NCBI RefSeq assembly: GCF_000013345.1
Contig: NC_007777.1
Span: 1,116,001 to 1,180,000, forward strand
Length of the DNA stretch: 64,000 bases
Direction: 5' to 3'
From: Frankia casuarinae
GTDB taxonomy: Bacteria; Actinomycetota; Actinomycetes; Frankiales; Frankiaceae
This document shows, in pieces, positions 26,945-35,738 of this stretch (positions within the stretch are counted from its first letter, which is position 1; the number at the start of each line of letters is the position of its first letter). The notes under the pieces were generated by a model that worked only from the letters and a program-made list of their open reading frames with translations, was not told the origin of the DNA and made no database searches. Both the position numbers and the translations under genes were made by a program.

Positions 26945-28623
26945 CCGCACCCGACGCCGCGAACCCGTACCCCCGACCGCTCGGCCCGCAGACCGCCGTG
27001 ACCTGGATCGCAGCCCGGGCCGGGGAGCTCACCGGCCGACTGGTCGGCTGGGTCGGCGTCCGCCGCCGCAGCCTGCTCCTGCTCGCCGTGCTCCTGACGG
27101 TGGTGGCGGTGCTGCACGGTTACAATTTCGACGGCTGGCCGGGCCGCGTCACCGACGACGAGGGCACGTATGCCGCCCAGGCTTATTCGATGCAGTACTG
27201 GAACCGGATCGCGCATTACACGTACTGGTATGACCATCCGTTCGGCGGATGGCTGTTGATTGCCATCTACACGAAGATCACTGATGGTTTCAACCGGGCG
27301 CCGACGGCGGTCACCGCGGCCCGCGAGCTCATGTTCGGCGTGCATCTGGTGAGCTGCGTGCTGCTGTACCGGTTCGGCCGGCTCCTCGGCCTACGACGGT
27401 TCTTCGCCGGCCTGGCCCTGCTCGTCTTCTCGCTTTCACCGCTCGCCCTGTGGTATCAGCGGATGGCGTTCCTCGACAACATCGCCGTGATGTGGCTGCT
27501 CGCCGCCCTGGTGTGCGCGGCGTCGCCGCGACGCAGTGTCGCGGCGGCGGCGTTCGCCGGGATCTTCATGGCCTTCGCGTTCTGGTCGAAGGAAACCGTC
27601 CTGCTCTTCCTCCCGGGGTTGTACGTACTGCTCCGGCAGAATCGTGATCCTCGTAACTGGCGATTCGTGCGGCGCAACTTCATGGGCTGCCTGATCGGCG
27701 TGTGCGGCATCTACATCCTGTATGCGGCCGCGAAGAACGAGCTGTTCGAGGGGCCCGGCCACGTCTCGCTGGAATGGGCGATCAGATGGCAGCTGTTCGA
27801 CCGGGCCCCGAGCGGCAGCGTGCTCGACACCGGCAGTGACACCTACCATGTCGTGCGGTCCTGGCTCGATCTCGATCCCTACCTGGTCCTCGCCGGTATT
27901 GCGGCCGCGGTTCCCCTGCTCGCCCTGCGGCGGCTGCGGGTCGTCGCCGGACTACTGCTGCTGCAGTTTGCCTTCGTCTTCCGCAACGGCTACCTGCCCA
28001 ACCCCTACGTCACCGCGATGCTCCCGTTCGCCGCGTTGTGCGTGGCAGGGTTGCTCGACGCCGTCCTGCCGAGTGGAGCACGGCCGCGACGCGGTCCGCC
28101 GCATCATGCCGGGCCGGGGTCGGGGCCCGGGGCGGGGGTGGGGGCGACCGCGGCCATGATCGTCAATGGCCTGCGCTGCCTCGTGGTCCTGGTGGCCCTG
28201 TCCGTGGCCGCCGCGACGGTGATCCCGGACTGGACACCGAAAATTCGCACCGCGCTCACCCAGGACGCGAGTGCCCCGAGCCGGGAGGCGACCCGATGGT
28301 TCCTCGCGAACGTTCCCCCGGAGGGCATCGTTATCACCGACGACATCGCCTGGACCGACCTCACGATCGCCGGGCGCCGGCCGCTGCCGGTGTGGTTCTA
28401 CAAGCTGGACCTCGACCCTCAGGTGCGCGGCCGGTTCCCCCACGGCTGGCGTGATGTCGACTACCTGATGATGGGCAAGCCCCCCGACTCGGTGCTCGCT
28501 GAGGTCCCGCTCGTCGCCGAGGCGCTCCGGCACTCGGTGGTCCTCAAGTCGTTCGGCGATGGAGAGATCGAGATTCGCCGGGTCATCGTCCCGGACTGCC
28601 GCGGCCGGCCTGACCGGTGCTGA
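26941..28623 (+). CDS. GT39/ArnT-like membrane glycosyltransferase
   Basis: 560 residues, about ten membrane helices. The first extracytoplasmic loop contains RVTDDEGTYAAQAYSMQYWN; the DE pair here corresponds to the catalytic acidic residues of GT-C enzymes that use polyprenol-phosphate sugars (ArnT, PMT). Helices follow through RFFAGLALLVFSLSPLALW, then MAFLDNIAVMWLLAALV and YLPNPYVTAMLPFAALCVAG; a C-terminal periplasmic domain contains ITDDIAWTDLTIAGRR. GTG at 26941 overlaps the preceding stop by four bases, so translation is coupled. With its two upstream neighbours it forms a pathway: charge a lipid carrier, build a glycan, and transfer sugar on the outer face. Confidence 0.85.
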   Translation: MTAPDAANPYPRPLGPQTAVTWIAARAGELTGRLVGWVGVRRRSLLLLAVLLTVVAVLHGYNFDGWPGRVTDDEGTYAAQAYSMQYWNRIAHYTYWYDHPFGGWLLIAIYTKITDGFNRAPTAVTAARELMFGVHLVSCVLLYRFGRLLGLRRFFAGLALLVFSLSPLALWYQRMAFLDNIAVMWLLAALVCAASPRRSVAAAAFAGIFMAFAFWSKETVLLFLPGLYVLLRQNRDPRNWRFVRRNFMGCLIGVCGIYILYAAAKNELFEGPGHVSLEWAIRWQLFDRAPSGSVLDTGSDTYHVVRSWLDLDPYLVLAGIAAAVPLLALRRLRVVAGLLLLQFAFVFRNGYLPNPYVTAMLPFAALCVAGLLDAVLPSGARPRRGPPHHAGPGSGPGAGVGATAAMIVNGLRCLVVLVALSVAAATVIPDWTPKIRTALTQDASAPSREATRWFLANVPPEGIVITDDIAWTDLTIAGRRPLPVWFYKLDLDPQVRGRFPHGWRDVDYLMMGKPPDSVLAEVPLVAEALRHSVVLKSFGDGEIEIRRVIVPDCRGRPDRC

Positions 28624-28676
28624 ACCCGTGACATCTTCCCCTCCAGCTGACCGGCCGTGGACTGACGACGCGTCCG

Positions 28677-28862
28677 ATGGGCCAGGTCGACGGAAACCCG
28701 ATCTTCACCATCGACTTCGACTTCGTCGGTCATGAGCTGGTCGTCCAGCGCCTGGACGGCGAGAGGATCTCATTTCCCCTGGTCGCGCAGTCGGTAGCGT
28801 CGTTCTACCGCCGCACCTTCGACGCGCTGGCGGCGCTCGGCATCAAGATCCGCCTTGACCAT
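28677..28862 (+). pseudogene. DUF5996-type protein, C-terminal fragment
   Basis: Reads NPIFTIDFDFVGHELVVQRL then DGERISFPLVAQSVASFYRR, a conserved core of DUF5996 proteins, ending KIRLDHPHP. The usual 200-residue N-terminal part is missing and the C-terminal end is shifted. Remnant. Confidence 0.5.
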
Positions 28863-28945
28863 CCGCATCCGTGCCGTCCTCCCGCTCGCGGCCCTCGAGC
28901 GCGGCCCGGACCGGCGGGCCGGCGTTCTCGACTTCGACGACAGCG

Positions 28946-29015
28946 CCTACCGGGCCGGGGCCTACCGGGCCGGGGCCTACCGGGCCGGGGCCTACCGGGC
29001 CGGGGCCTACCGGGC
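28946..29015 (+). repeat. 15-bp minisatellite, 4 copies plus partial
   Basis: Four exact CCTACCGGGCCGGGG units and a partial fifth in the decayed region after the DUF5996 fragment. In one frame it reads AYRAG repeated. No gene clearly uses it. Confidence 0.95.
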
Positions 29016-29166
29016 GGGTAGGGACATCGAGCGGTTCGCCTGCCCCCACGGCGTCACCGACCCTGTCCTCGCCTCCGGGCACTGACATCGACGGGCCACC
29101 CGGCAAGATCGGGGGGTGACCAGGTCCACGTCGGACGGGCGGCGAGGCATCTCATAGGTTCGCCGT

Positions 29167-31803
29167 ATGCACAGCCTCACCCGGGACGAAGCCCTCGCCC
29201 GCGCCGGCCTGGTCCGCGTCGATGGCTACGAGATCGAGCTCGACCTGACCGCGGCTCGCACGTCGACGGAGTTCGGCTCGACGACCAGGGTGCGCTTCAG
29301 CCTCCGTCCCCCCACGGACGGCTCCCTCGCCACGGACGGCTCGTCGGCGGACGGCGAACCGGCACCGGCGACGTTCGTCGAGCTCAAACCGGTATCCATC
29401 CAGCAACTGTGGCTCAACGGCCAGCCGCTGGACCCCTCCGCCGTCGACGGCAACCGGCTCCCCCTCGCGACGCTGCACGCGACGAACGAGCTCGTGGTGA
29501 CGGCCACGATGAGGTACTCGAACACCGGCGAGGGGCTGCACCGGTTCACCGACCCGGAGGACGGCGAGGTCTACCTGTATGCGCAGACCTTCCTCGACGA
29601 CGCCCAGCGGATGTTCGCCTGCTTCGACCAGCCCGATCTCAAGGCGCCGGTGCGCCTGAGCGTGGCCGCACCCCCCGACTGGACGGTGCGGGCGAACGGT
29701 GCCGGGAAGCAGGCCTCGCCGGGGCGGTGGGAGTTCACCGAGACGGCACCCCTGGCGACCTACTTCGTGACGGTGGTCGCGGGGCCGTACCACCTCGTCG
29801 AGGACTTCCACGACGGCATCCCGCTCGGGCTGCTCTGCCGCCGCTCACTCGCGCCGTACCTCGACGCCGACGCGGCGGAGATCTTCGGCGTCACCCGGGC
29901 CTGCCTGGACCGCTACCACGAGCTGTTCGCGAGCCGGTACCCGTTCGGGACCTACGATCAGGCGTTCGTGCCCGAGTTCAATGCCGGCGCGATGGAAAAC
30001 CCGGGGTGCGTGACCTTCCGGGACGAGTTCGTGTTCCGCTCGGCGGTGACCGAGGCCGAACGGGAGCTGCGTGCCGTCGTCATCGCCCACGAGATGGCCC
30101 ACATGTGGTTCGGTGATCTGGTCACCATGCGCTGGTGGGACGACCTGTGGCTGAACGAGTCGTTCGCCGAGTACATGGGCTATCGGGTGACCGCCGAGGC
30201 GACGCGGTTCACCGGGGCGTGGACCAGCTTCGCCGTCGGTCGCAAGAGCTGGGGCTACGCCGCCGACCAGCGGCCGTCGACGCACCCGGTGGCCCCGGCC
30301 GACGTCCCCGACACCGCACTCGCCCTGCTGAACTTTGACGGCATCTCCTACGCCAAGGGAGCGTCGGCCCTGCGGCAGCTGGTCGCCTGGGTGGGCGACG
30401 GCGCCTTCCTGACCGGGCTGCGGACGTACTTCGCCCAGCACGCCTTCGCCAACGCGTCCCTGGCCGACCTGCTCGCCGCGCTGACCACGGCGAGCGGCCG
30501 GGACCTCGCCGGCTGGGCCGAGGTGTGGCTGCGCCACGCACAGGTCAACACGCTGCGCCCCGAGATCACGATCGGCTCCGACGGCCGCCTCGCCCAGGTC
30601 GCAGTGGTCCAGACGGCACCGCCGACGCACCCGACGCTGCGTCCGCACCGCATCGGCATCGGCGTCTACGGCCCGGCGGAGCAGACCGAGCCGATGGAGC
30701 CGACCAATCCGACGGAGCCGACCAATCCGACGGAGCCGACCGGGCCGATCGTGCTGCTCCGCCGGGTGGAGGTGGACATCGATCCGGCGGCGCCGGGCGG
30801 GCGCACCGGGATCGCGTCACTGGTCGGGAGCGAGGCGGGACGCCTGCTGCTGGTCAACGACGGCGACCTGACCTACGCCAAGATCCGTTTCGTCCCGGCC
30901 GATCTCGCCGCTTTGCCCACTGTCCTGCCGCGGACGGCCGATCCGCTTGCCAGGGCGATCATCTGGGCGGCCGCGGCCGACGCGACCCGGGACGCCGAAT
31001 GGCCCGCCGCCGACTATCTGACGCTCGCCGCGGGTGCGCTGCCCCGGGAGACCGAGATCGCCGTCTTCGAGGACGCCCTGCGTTTCGCCCGGGCCACCGT
31101 GCTGAACCGCTATCTCGCGCCGTCGGCGCGACCGGCGGCGGCGCAGGCGCTCCACGCCGCCTGCGCGCGGGCCTTCGCGGCCGCAGCACCGGGAGGCGGT
31201 CATCAGCTCTCCGCCGCCCGCGGGGTCATCGGGTGTAGCGGACCGGCGCAGGCGGGAACGCTGGCGGCGTGGCTCGCCGGGACGGACGTGCCGGCCGGAC
31301 TGGTCATCGACCCGGAACTACGCTGGACTCTGCTGCACCGGCTGGTCGTACTCGGGCGGGCCGGGGAGGGGGAGATCGCGGCCGAGAGCCGGCGTGATCG
31401 CAGCGCCCGGGCCGCCGAGCATGCGGCGCGGGCCCGCGCCGCCGTTGCCGATCCCGAGGCGAAAGCCCGGGCCTGGCGGATGATCGTGGACGACGACACG
31501 ATGTCCGCCCGGCTGGTCGCCGCGACGGCCGAGGGTTTCTGGCAGCCCGAGCAGGCGGATCTCACCGACGGGTACGTCTCCCGCTACTTCGAGCAGATGC
31601 CGGCGATGGCGGCCCGGCGATCCCCGCACGCCGCCCGGCAGATCGCCACCCACGCCTATCCGCAGTTCGCCGTGTCCGTGGGGACGGTGCGGGAGGCGGA
31701 CGCCCTGCTGGCCCGCGACCGTCTCGACCCGCTCCTGCGCCGCGTCGTCGTCGACGCGACCGACGAACTCCGCCGAGCGGTGCGGGCCCGTCTCCGCCCC
31801 TGA
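29167..31803 (+). CDS. pepN: Aminopeptidase N (M1 family zinc metallopeptidase)
   Basis: 878 residues, full length for actinobacterial PepN. Exopeptidase motif GAMENPG (274-280), zinc site HEMAHMWFGDL with His308, Glu309 and His312, and the third ligand Glu331 in NESFAEYMGY. The N-terminal saddle domain includes EDGEVYLYAQTFLDDAQRMF and the typical FACFDQPDLKAPV. The C-terminal ERAP1-like helical domain is present and ends in DELRRAVRARLRP. It removes N-terminal residues from peptides in the cytosol. A repeat-rich insertion (TNPTEP twice, about 30690-30745) lies in the loop between catalytic and C-terminal domains. The ATG at 29167 matches the family start MHSLTRDEALARA. Confidence 0.96.
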   Translation: MHSLTRDEALARAGLVRVDGYEIELDLTAARTSTEFGSTTRVRFSLRPPTDGSLATDGSSADGEPAPATFVELKPVSIQQLWLNGQPLDPSAVDGNRLPLATLHATNELVVTATMRYSNTGEGLHRFTDPEDGEVYLYAQTFLDDAQRMFACFDQPDLKAPVRLSVAAPPDWTVRANGAGKQASPGRWEFTETAPLATYFVTVVAGPYHLVEDFHDGIPLGLLCRRSLAPYLDADAAEIFGVTRACLDRYHELFASRYPFGTYDQAFVPEFNAGAMENPGCVTFRDEFVFRSAVTEAERELRAVVIAHEMAHMWFGDLVTMRWWDDLWLNESFAEYMGYRVTAEATRFTGAWTSFAVGRKSWGYAADQRPSTHPVAPADVPDTALALLNFDGISYAKGASALRQLVAWVGDGAFLTGLRTYFAQHAFANASLADLLAALTTASGRDLAGWAEVWLRHAQVNTLRPEITIGSDGRLAQVAVVQTAPPTHPTLRPHRIGIGVYGPAEQTEPMEPTNPTEPTNPTEPTGPIVLLRRVEVDIDPAAPGGRTGIASLVGSEAGRLLLVNDGDLTYAKIRFVPADLAALPTVLPRTADPLARAIIWAAAADATRDAEWPAADYLTLAAGALPRETEIAVFEDALRFARATVLNRYLAPSARPAAAQALHAACARAFAAAAPGGGHQLSAARGVIGCSGPAQAGTLAAWLAGTDVPAGLVIDPELRWTLLHRLVVLGRAGEGEIAAESRRDRSARAAEHAARARAAVADPEAKARAWRMIVDDDTMSARLVAATAEGFWQPEQADLTDGYVSRYFEQMPAMAARRSPHAARQIATHAYPQFAVSVGTVREADALLARDRLDPLLRRVVVDATDELRRAVRARLRP

Positions 31804-31974
31804 CGCCGGGCCCGTCTCCGGCCCTGACGCCGGCCCTGCTCCAACCCACCCGTTATCCGGCCGGCGGCATCGTCATTCCACTGACGATGTCATCTCGCCG
31901 ACGGCTCTGGACGCGCCCGCGCTCTTTCCGGCATAGTTCGCGCAGCAAGGGTGTCTCAGGGGACGGGGGGCGGT

Positions 31975-32547
31975 ATGGCAGCCGGCACGGACCGGGCCGA
32001 ACGGCAGACGAGTGCGGGTGCGGCATTAGGCGTTACTTTGTTGGTCGGTGCCGCCGTCGCGGTGTCGACCGGTGTGTACGCGAGGGTTCACGAACCGGCC
32101 GGGCGGCCGCTGTTCACCCTCGGTTTCTCTGGCATGCTGCCGATGAAGGCGTGGCTGACGACGGCCGCCGCCGTTCTGCTATTCGTTCAGCTGGCCACGG
32201 CACTGTGGATGTGGGGACGGCTGCCCGGCGCGGGCCCGGCGCCGAGCTGGGCCGGTCCGCTGCACCGATGGAGCGGGACGACCGCGTTCGTCCTCACCCT
32301 GCCGGTGGCCTTCCACTGCATCTGGGCGCTGGGCTTTGCCAGCGATGGTACCCGGGTGCTTCTCCACAGCCTCCTGGGTTGCGCCTTTTACGGGGCCTAC
32401 GCGGCAAAGATGATCAGCCTACGGACTAGCGGGTTACCGGGGTGGGTACTGCCCGTCCTCGGCTCGACGGTTCTCGTTTCCCTGGTCGCAATCTGGTTGA
32501 CGGCTTCACTGTGGTTTTTCACCCGGTCCGGTATTCCGCACGTCTGA
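31975..32547 (+). CDS. DUF6529-type multi-helix membrane protein (cytochrome b-like)
   Basis: 190 residues, about five to six membrane helices. Potential haem-ligating histidines sit at helix ends: PLHRWSG, AFHCIWAL and LLHSLLGC, the arrangement seen in cytochrome b561-like proteins. It is followed 22 bases later by a Rieske gene, so the pair may form a small membrane electron-transfer unit. No haem binding has been shown from sequence alone. The ATG at 31975 follows a GGGGACGGGGGG-like ribosome-binding region; GTG 31951 is an alternative start. Confidence 0.7.
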   Translation: MAAGTDRAERQTSAGAALGVTLLVGAAVAVSTGVYARVHEPAGRPLFTLGFSGMLPMKAWLTTAAAVLLFVQLATALWMWGRLPGAGPAPSWAGPLHRWSGTTAFVLTLPVAFHCIWALGFASDGTRVLLHSLLGCAFYGAYAAKMISLRTSGLPGWVLPVLGSTVLVSLVAIWLTASLWFFTRSGIPHV

Positions 32548-32569
32548 ACAGGATCCCGAGGAAAAAGTC

Positions 32570-33052
32570 ATGACGCAGGAAGCACCGACGCGGCGCCTCG
32601 TGGTCCCCGGCATCGCGGTCACCGTCGCCGCGGGTGCCGTCGGGTATGTCGTCGCCAGCAGCAGCGACGCGGCCGATCCGAAACCACGGCAGGCAACCGC
32701 GGGCGGGACCCGCGCGGGTGGCGACGGTTCGGGCGCGGGTAACGGCGGTGGCCAGGCCGGCGGCGCGGCGCCCCTCGCCCGGGTCGACGAGGTGCCTGCC
32801 GACGGCGGTCTCATCCTCGGCGACGCCGGCCTGGTGCTCACGAGGAATGCCGCCGGCACGATCCAGGGTTTCTCCACCGTCTGCACCCATCAGGGCTGCT
32901 CGGTGAACGCGATCGCGAAGGGCCGCATCCTCTGCCCGTGCCACGGCAGCGCCTTCGACACCCGTACCGGGGAACCCGTCGCGGGGCCGGCGAAACAGCC
33001 GCTGCCGCCGGTCGCCGTCACCGTCCGCGACAACGCGATCTTCCCCGCCTGA
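32570..33052 (+). CDS. Rieske [2Fe-2S] protein, membrane anchored
   Basis: 160 residues. One N-terminal hydrophobic helix (RRLVVPGIAVTVAAGAVGYV) acts as a Tat-like or uncleaved anchor, followed by a Gly/Ala-rich linker and a Rieske domain. Cluster ligands: CTHQGC (Cys, His) and CPCHGSAF (Cys, His); the extra cysteines CTHQGCSV and CPC can form the disulfide of high-potential Rieske proteins. It probably accepts electrons at the outer membrane face with the DUF6529 partner. GAGGAAAAAGTC precedes the ATG. Confidence 0.9.
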   Translation: MTQEAPTRRLVVPGIAVTVAAGAVGYVVASSSDAADPKPRQATAGGTRAGGDGSGAGNGGGQAGGAAPLARVDEVPADGGLILGDAGLVLTRNAAGTIQGFSTVCTHQGCSVNAIAKGRILCPCHGSAFDTRTGEPVAGPAKQPLPPVAVTVRDNAIFPA

Positions 33053-33112
33053 CCCCCGCGCCCCGATCGCCCGGATCTCGGCAGGAGCCGGATCCTCCCA
33101 GGAGGAGAAACA

Positions 33113-33664
33113 GTGGACCCGACAGGGCTGCGGATCACCGTCCCGTCCGGCCAGAGCGTGCTGTCCGCCGACCGCAGTCACGTCGTCGGCCGGGGCCGTG
33201 ACTGCGATGTCGTCATCGCGGACGGCCGGGTGTCTCGGCGTCACGTCCTGCTGGAGCCCCGCGGCGATGCCGGGTGGCTCGCCCGGGACGTCAGTTCCAA
33301 CGGCATCTGGGTGGACGGCGCCCGGACCGGCAGCATCGCCCTGAACGACGGCGAGGTGCAGGTGCACCTCGGCGCGGCGAACGGGCCGACGGTCGTCCTG
33401 GCCCCGGTCAGTCCCACGCCGCGGCGCCCGCCCGCCGCGCCCGACGACCCGGACGTCGGGAATCTGGCGACCATGCTGGCCGGCCAGGGCGGCCAGGGCC
33501 GCATCGATCCCAGCCCCGTCCCGGCGGGGGCGGACTCCGCCCAGGTTCCGGCCCAGCGTCACGCCGGCCACTCGCCCGTGGCGAGCTGGCTGCGCGCTCT
33601 GCCCACCCTCGTGTGGCTCGCCGCGGTCGGCTTCACCCTCGGCGCGTTGCTCGCGCTGTCCTGA
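33113..33664 (+). CDS. FHA-domain protein with C-terminal membrane anchor
   Basis: 183 residues. FHA domain (about 5-95): VVGRGRDCDVVIADGRVSRR, HVLLEPRGDAGWLARDVSSN and GIWVDGARTG, i.e. the GR, SxxH-like and SxNG phosphothreonine-binding positions. A proline-rich linker leads to a C-terminal helix (ALPTLVWLAAVGFTLGALLA). It likely docks phosphothreonine proteins at the membrane, a partner for Hanks-type kinases. AGGAGG precedes the GTG start at 33113. Confidence 0.88.
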   Translation: MDPTGLRITVPSGQSVLSADRSHVVGRGRDCDVVIADGRVSRRHVLLEPRGDAGWLARDVSSNGIWVDGARTGSIALNDGEVQVHLGAANGPTVVLAPVSPTPRRPPAAPDDPDVGNLATMLAGQGGQGRIDPSPVPAGADSAQVPAQRHAGHSPVASWLRALPTLVWLAAVGFTLGALLALS

Positions 33665-33667
33665 GCT

Positions 33668-33687
33668 CCGGCCGGCCCTCCGGCCGG
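33668..33687 (+). terminator. GC-rich hairpin after the FHA gene
   Basis: Perfect 8-bp CCGGCCGG stem (33668-33675 with 33680-33687), 4-nt loop, three bases past the stop. Confidence 0.45.
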
Positions 33688-33716
33688 CCAGGCACTCACC
33701 CATCGCGGCCAGGCAC

Positions 33717-34100
33717 TCACCCATCGGTCGTGGACCCGGACGGCAAGCCCGTCCAGACCGGTAGGGGTGGCGTGGGGTAGCGGGGACGGCTGGGGTAGCG
33801 GGGACGGCTGGGGTAGCGGGGACGGCTGGGGTAGCGGGGACGGCTGGGGTAGCGGGGACGGCAGCGGGGACAGCAGGATGTGGCCACGAGCCGGAGCCGG
33901 GCCGCGGGCGGCTGTGGGCCGGATCCGGGCGGGTGGGCCTTGAGCACGACGTCACCGTGGCGCACGATCAGCCGTTCACCGTGGTGCGACAGCACGACGG
34001 AAGTCTCCCGGCCGCCCGGTCGGAGCCGGCGGGCGAGATCCGCCATGCCCGTCAGCAGAGCGGCGTGCGGGGCGGCGTCGCCAGTCAGCGTGGTCGTCAC
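33717..34100 (-). pseudogene. Phosphotransferase-like N-terminal domain ending in a repeat tail
   Basis: 127-codon frame. The first 70 residues (LTGMADLARRLRPGGRETSV, LSHHGERLIVRHGDVVLKAH, PPGSGPQPPAARLRLVA) resemble the N-lobe of actinobacterial APH-like phosphotransferases, where V(V)K-AH is the ATP-binding strand. Immediately after, coding sequence is replaced by five PRYPSR-type repeats from an 18-bp minisatellite, and the catalytic C-lobe is missing. It starts 13 bases after the methyltransferase stop, so it was probably the second gene of that operon. Whether the stub is translated is unknown. Confidence 0.5.
33773..33862. repeat. 18-bp minisatellite, 5 exact copies
   Basis: Five identical TGGGGTAGCGGGGACGGC units at the 3' end of the truncated phosphotransferase-like frame. 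Repeat expansion may mark the deletion breakpoint. Confidence 0.97.
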
Positions 34101-34113
34101 GAGGCCGATGCCT

Positions 34114-34914
34114 TCACCGCGTCGGCTTGCGTAGCCGCCAGATGCATTCGGAGGGCCAGCGGCGCGCCCATGCCTTGTCGCCGCGTTCGGGCTGGGCGGG
34201 TGCCGGTTCCTCGCTGTGACTGTCGGATGCCGGCGGTGCCGGGCGGGGTTCCAGAAGATCTTCGATGACGAGGTCGTTGTCCCGGAAGAGCCTGATCCAG
34301 GTGCCGTAGGGAAGGTTGGCGCTGACCAGGCCGTCGGCCTCGGCCAGCAAACGCAGCCCGAAGTAGTCGCGGGTCAGGCGACTGCCAGGGGCGTCCCGGC
34401 CCGGCGCCACGGTGATCTCGTAGATCGGGCTGACGTGGCTGAAGGCGAGCAGGCCGCCGGGGCGCAGCACGCGTGCGGCTTCCGGCACGGCCCGGAAGGG
34501 GTCCGCGAAGGAGAAGGCGCCGTGGTCGGCGAAGACGATGTCGAACGAGTCGTCGGCGAAGGGCACCGCCTCAGCACTCGCCTGGATCAGGGGGAAGGAC
34601 AGCCCGGTCTCCGCGGCGAGCTGTCTGCTGTGGTGCAGCTGCCGTTCGGAGAGGTCCAAGCCGATCGGTCGGCCCCCCCGCCGGACCAGCGCGCTCGACC
34701 ACTGGCCGCCCCCGCAGCCCATCTCCAGGATGTCCCGTCCGGTGACCTCACCGAGCACGCCGAGCCGTGATTCCGGAACGGCCCATAGCCCCCAGGAGAT
34801 GTCGCCGGTGAACACCTGCCGGCGGATCTGCGGGGCGTTCAGTCGCTGGTAGTCGTCAGAGATCTCGTTCCAGCGGGCACGGTTGGTCCGTACGTGGGCA
34901 GCATTATTGATCAT
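34114..34914 (-). CDS. Class I SAM-dependent methyltransferase
   Basis: 266 residues. SAM-binding motif I is DILEMGCGGGQWSSALVRRG (about residues 62-81), motif II is RPIGLDLSERQL, and the acidic loop SFDIVFADHGAFSFADPF plus VLRPGGLLAFSHVSPIYE complete a Rossmann methyltransferase fold. The N-terminal NNAAHVRTNRARWNEISDDY resembles UbiE/menaquinone-type and small-molecule methyltransferases. Substrate unknown. A short palindrome at 35035-35050 lies about 120 bases upstream of the start. Confidence 0.88.
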   Translation of the reverse strand: MINNAAHVRTNRARWNEISDDYQRLNAPQIRRQVFTGDISWGLWAVPESRLGVLGEVTGRDILEMGCGGGQWSSALVRRGGRPIGLDLSERQLHHSRQLAAETGLSFPLIQASAEAVPFADDSFDIVFADHGAFSFADPFRAVPEAARVLRPGGLLAFSHVSPIYEITVAPGRDAPGSRLTRDYFGLRLLAEADGLVSANLPYGTWIRLFRDNDLVIEDLLEPRPAPPASDSHSEEPAPAQPERGDKAWARRWPSECIWRLRKPTR

Positions 34915-35265
34915 CCATCCCTCGTCCTTCTCCGGGTGGCCACGGACTGCGCGCCGATCGCGGTGCCGGGACAGGCCACCGCGGCACGACGGCCTGCCTG
35001 CCTCGACGAATCAGTCGGTCATCGTATGAGACCAGCAGGAGCACTCCTGCGCTCGCCGTTGGCGAGGCACACGGCCGCTTCGACGAGGTCGCGGTCGTCC
35101 AGTCGCTCCCGCCGCTCACCATGGCGCCGGCCCGGGGGTCAAAATGTAGGCAAAGTAGCCGGACGAGTGATGGATGGGATGAGTACGGTGCGCCTGTCTC
35201 CCGGATGACGCCCTGGTGGTGGATGCGTCTGGACAGGCTGTGATGGAGCGTGCACCCTTGATCGC
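34915..35265. promoter_or_regulatory. Divergent intergenic region with a 16-bp palindrome
   Basis: Between the methyltransferase (minus) and a small zinc-ribbon gene (plus). GCAGGAG-CA-CTCCTGC at 35035-35050 is a perfect inverted repeat and a candidate operator. Nothing else was recognised. Confidence 0.35.
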
Positions 35266-35472
35266 GTGGCGAGACAACGAAAAAGATCCAGTCGGTATTT
35301 TCGGCCGCCCGACGAGCGGCTCAGCCTAGGCCTGATGACCTGCTCGTCCTGCAACGGCACGCAGTATCAGACGCGCCCGCAGGCGGAATCGGACGAGGAC
35401 GGTCTTTTCGACGGTGACGCCAACATCAAGTGTCGGGAATGCGGTGGAACCGGAAAGGTTCCCCTGCCATGA
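35266..35472 (+). CDS. Small zinc-ribbon-like protein
   Basis: 68 residues with two DnaJ-like metal knuckles: CSSCNGT and CRECGGTGKV, separated by an acidic loop. This is enough for one zinc site. The start is uncertain: GTG at 35266 or ATG at 35335, which would give a minimal knuckle protein beginning MTCSSCNG. Its last codons overlap the next start (ATGA), implying translational coupling. Function unknown. Confidence 0.5.
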   Translation: MARQRKRSSRYFRPPDERLSLGLMTCSSCNGTQYQTRPQAESDEDGLFDGDANIKCRECGGTGKVPLP

Positions 35473-35687
35473 AGAAATCGATGCCCGTTCAGGCCGACTT
35501 CTTGTACCTGCGGTGTCCGGAACATCGGGGACGGCGTCCCCGCCAGGGGCTGAAGACGATGGCGCGGCCGGGGACACCGTGCCCGCGGTGTCGCATGGTC
35601 CGCGCCGCGGACCTCGAACGCGAGGGCTGTCCGGAGCTTCCTGCGGACGAGCCGGATGGCGGAGGGGGGACGCCGCCGTCACGCTGA
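35469..35687 (+). CDS. Small Cys-containing protein, translationally coupled
   Basis: 72 residues starting MKKSMPVQADFLYLRCPEH, with LRCPEHRGRR and GTPCPRCRMVR as two possible zinc knuckles. Its ATG overlaps the preceding stop by four bases. No family recognised; the Arg-rich C-terminal half may bind nucleic acid. Confidence 0.45.
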   Translation: MKKSMPVQADFLYLRCPEHRGRRPRQGLKTMARPGTPCPRCRMVRAADLEREGCPELPADEPDGGGGTPPSR

Positions 35688-35738
35688 CAGGCGTCCCCCA
35701 GGTGATCTTCGATGCCGGGATAGGCCCTCGGCGGTAGG

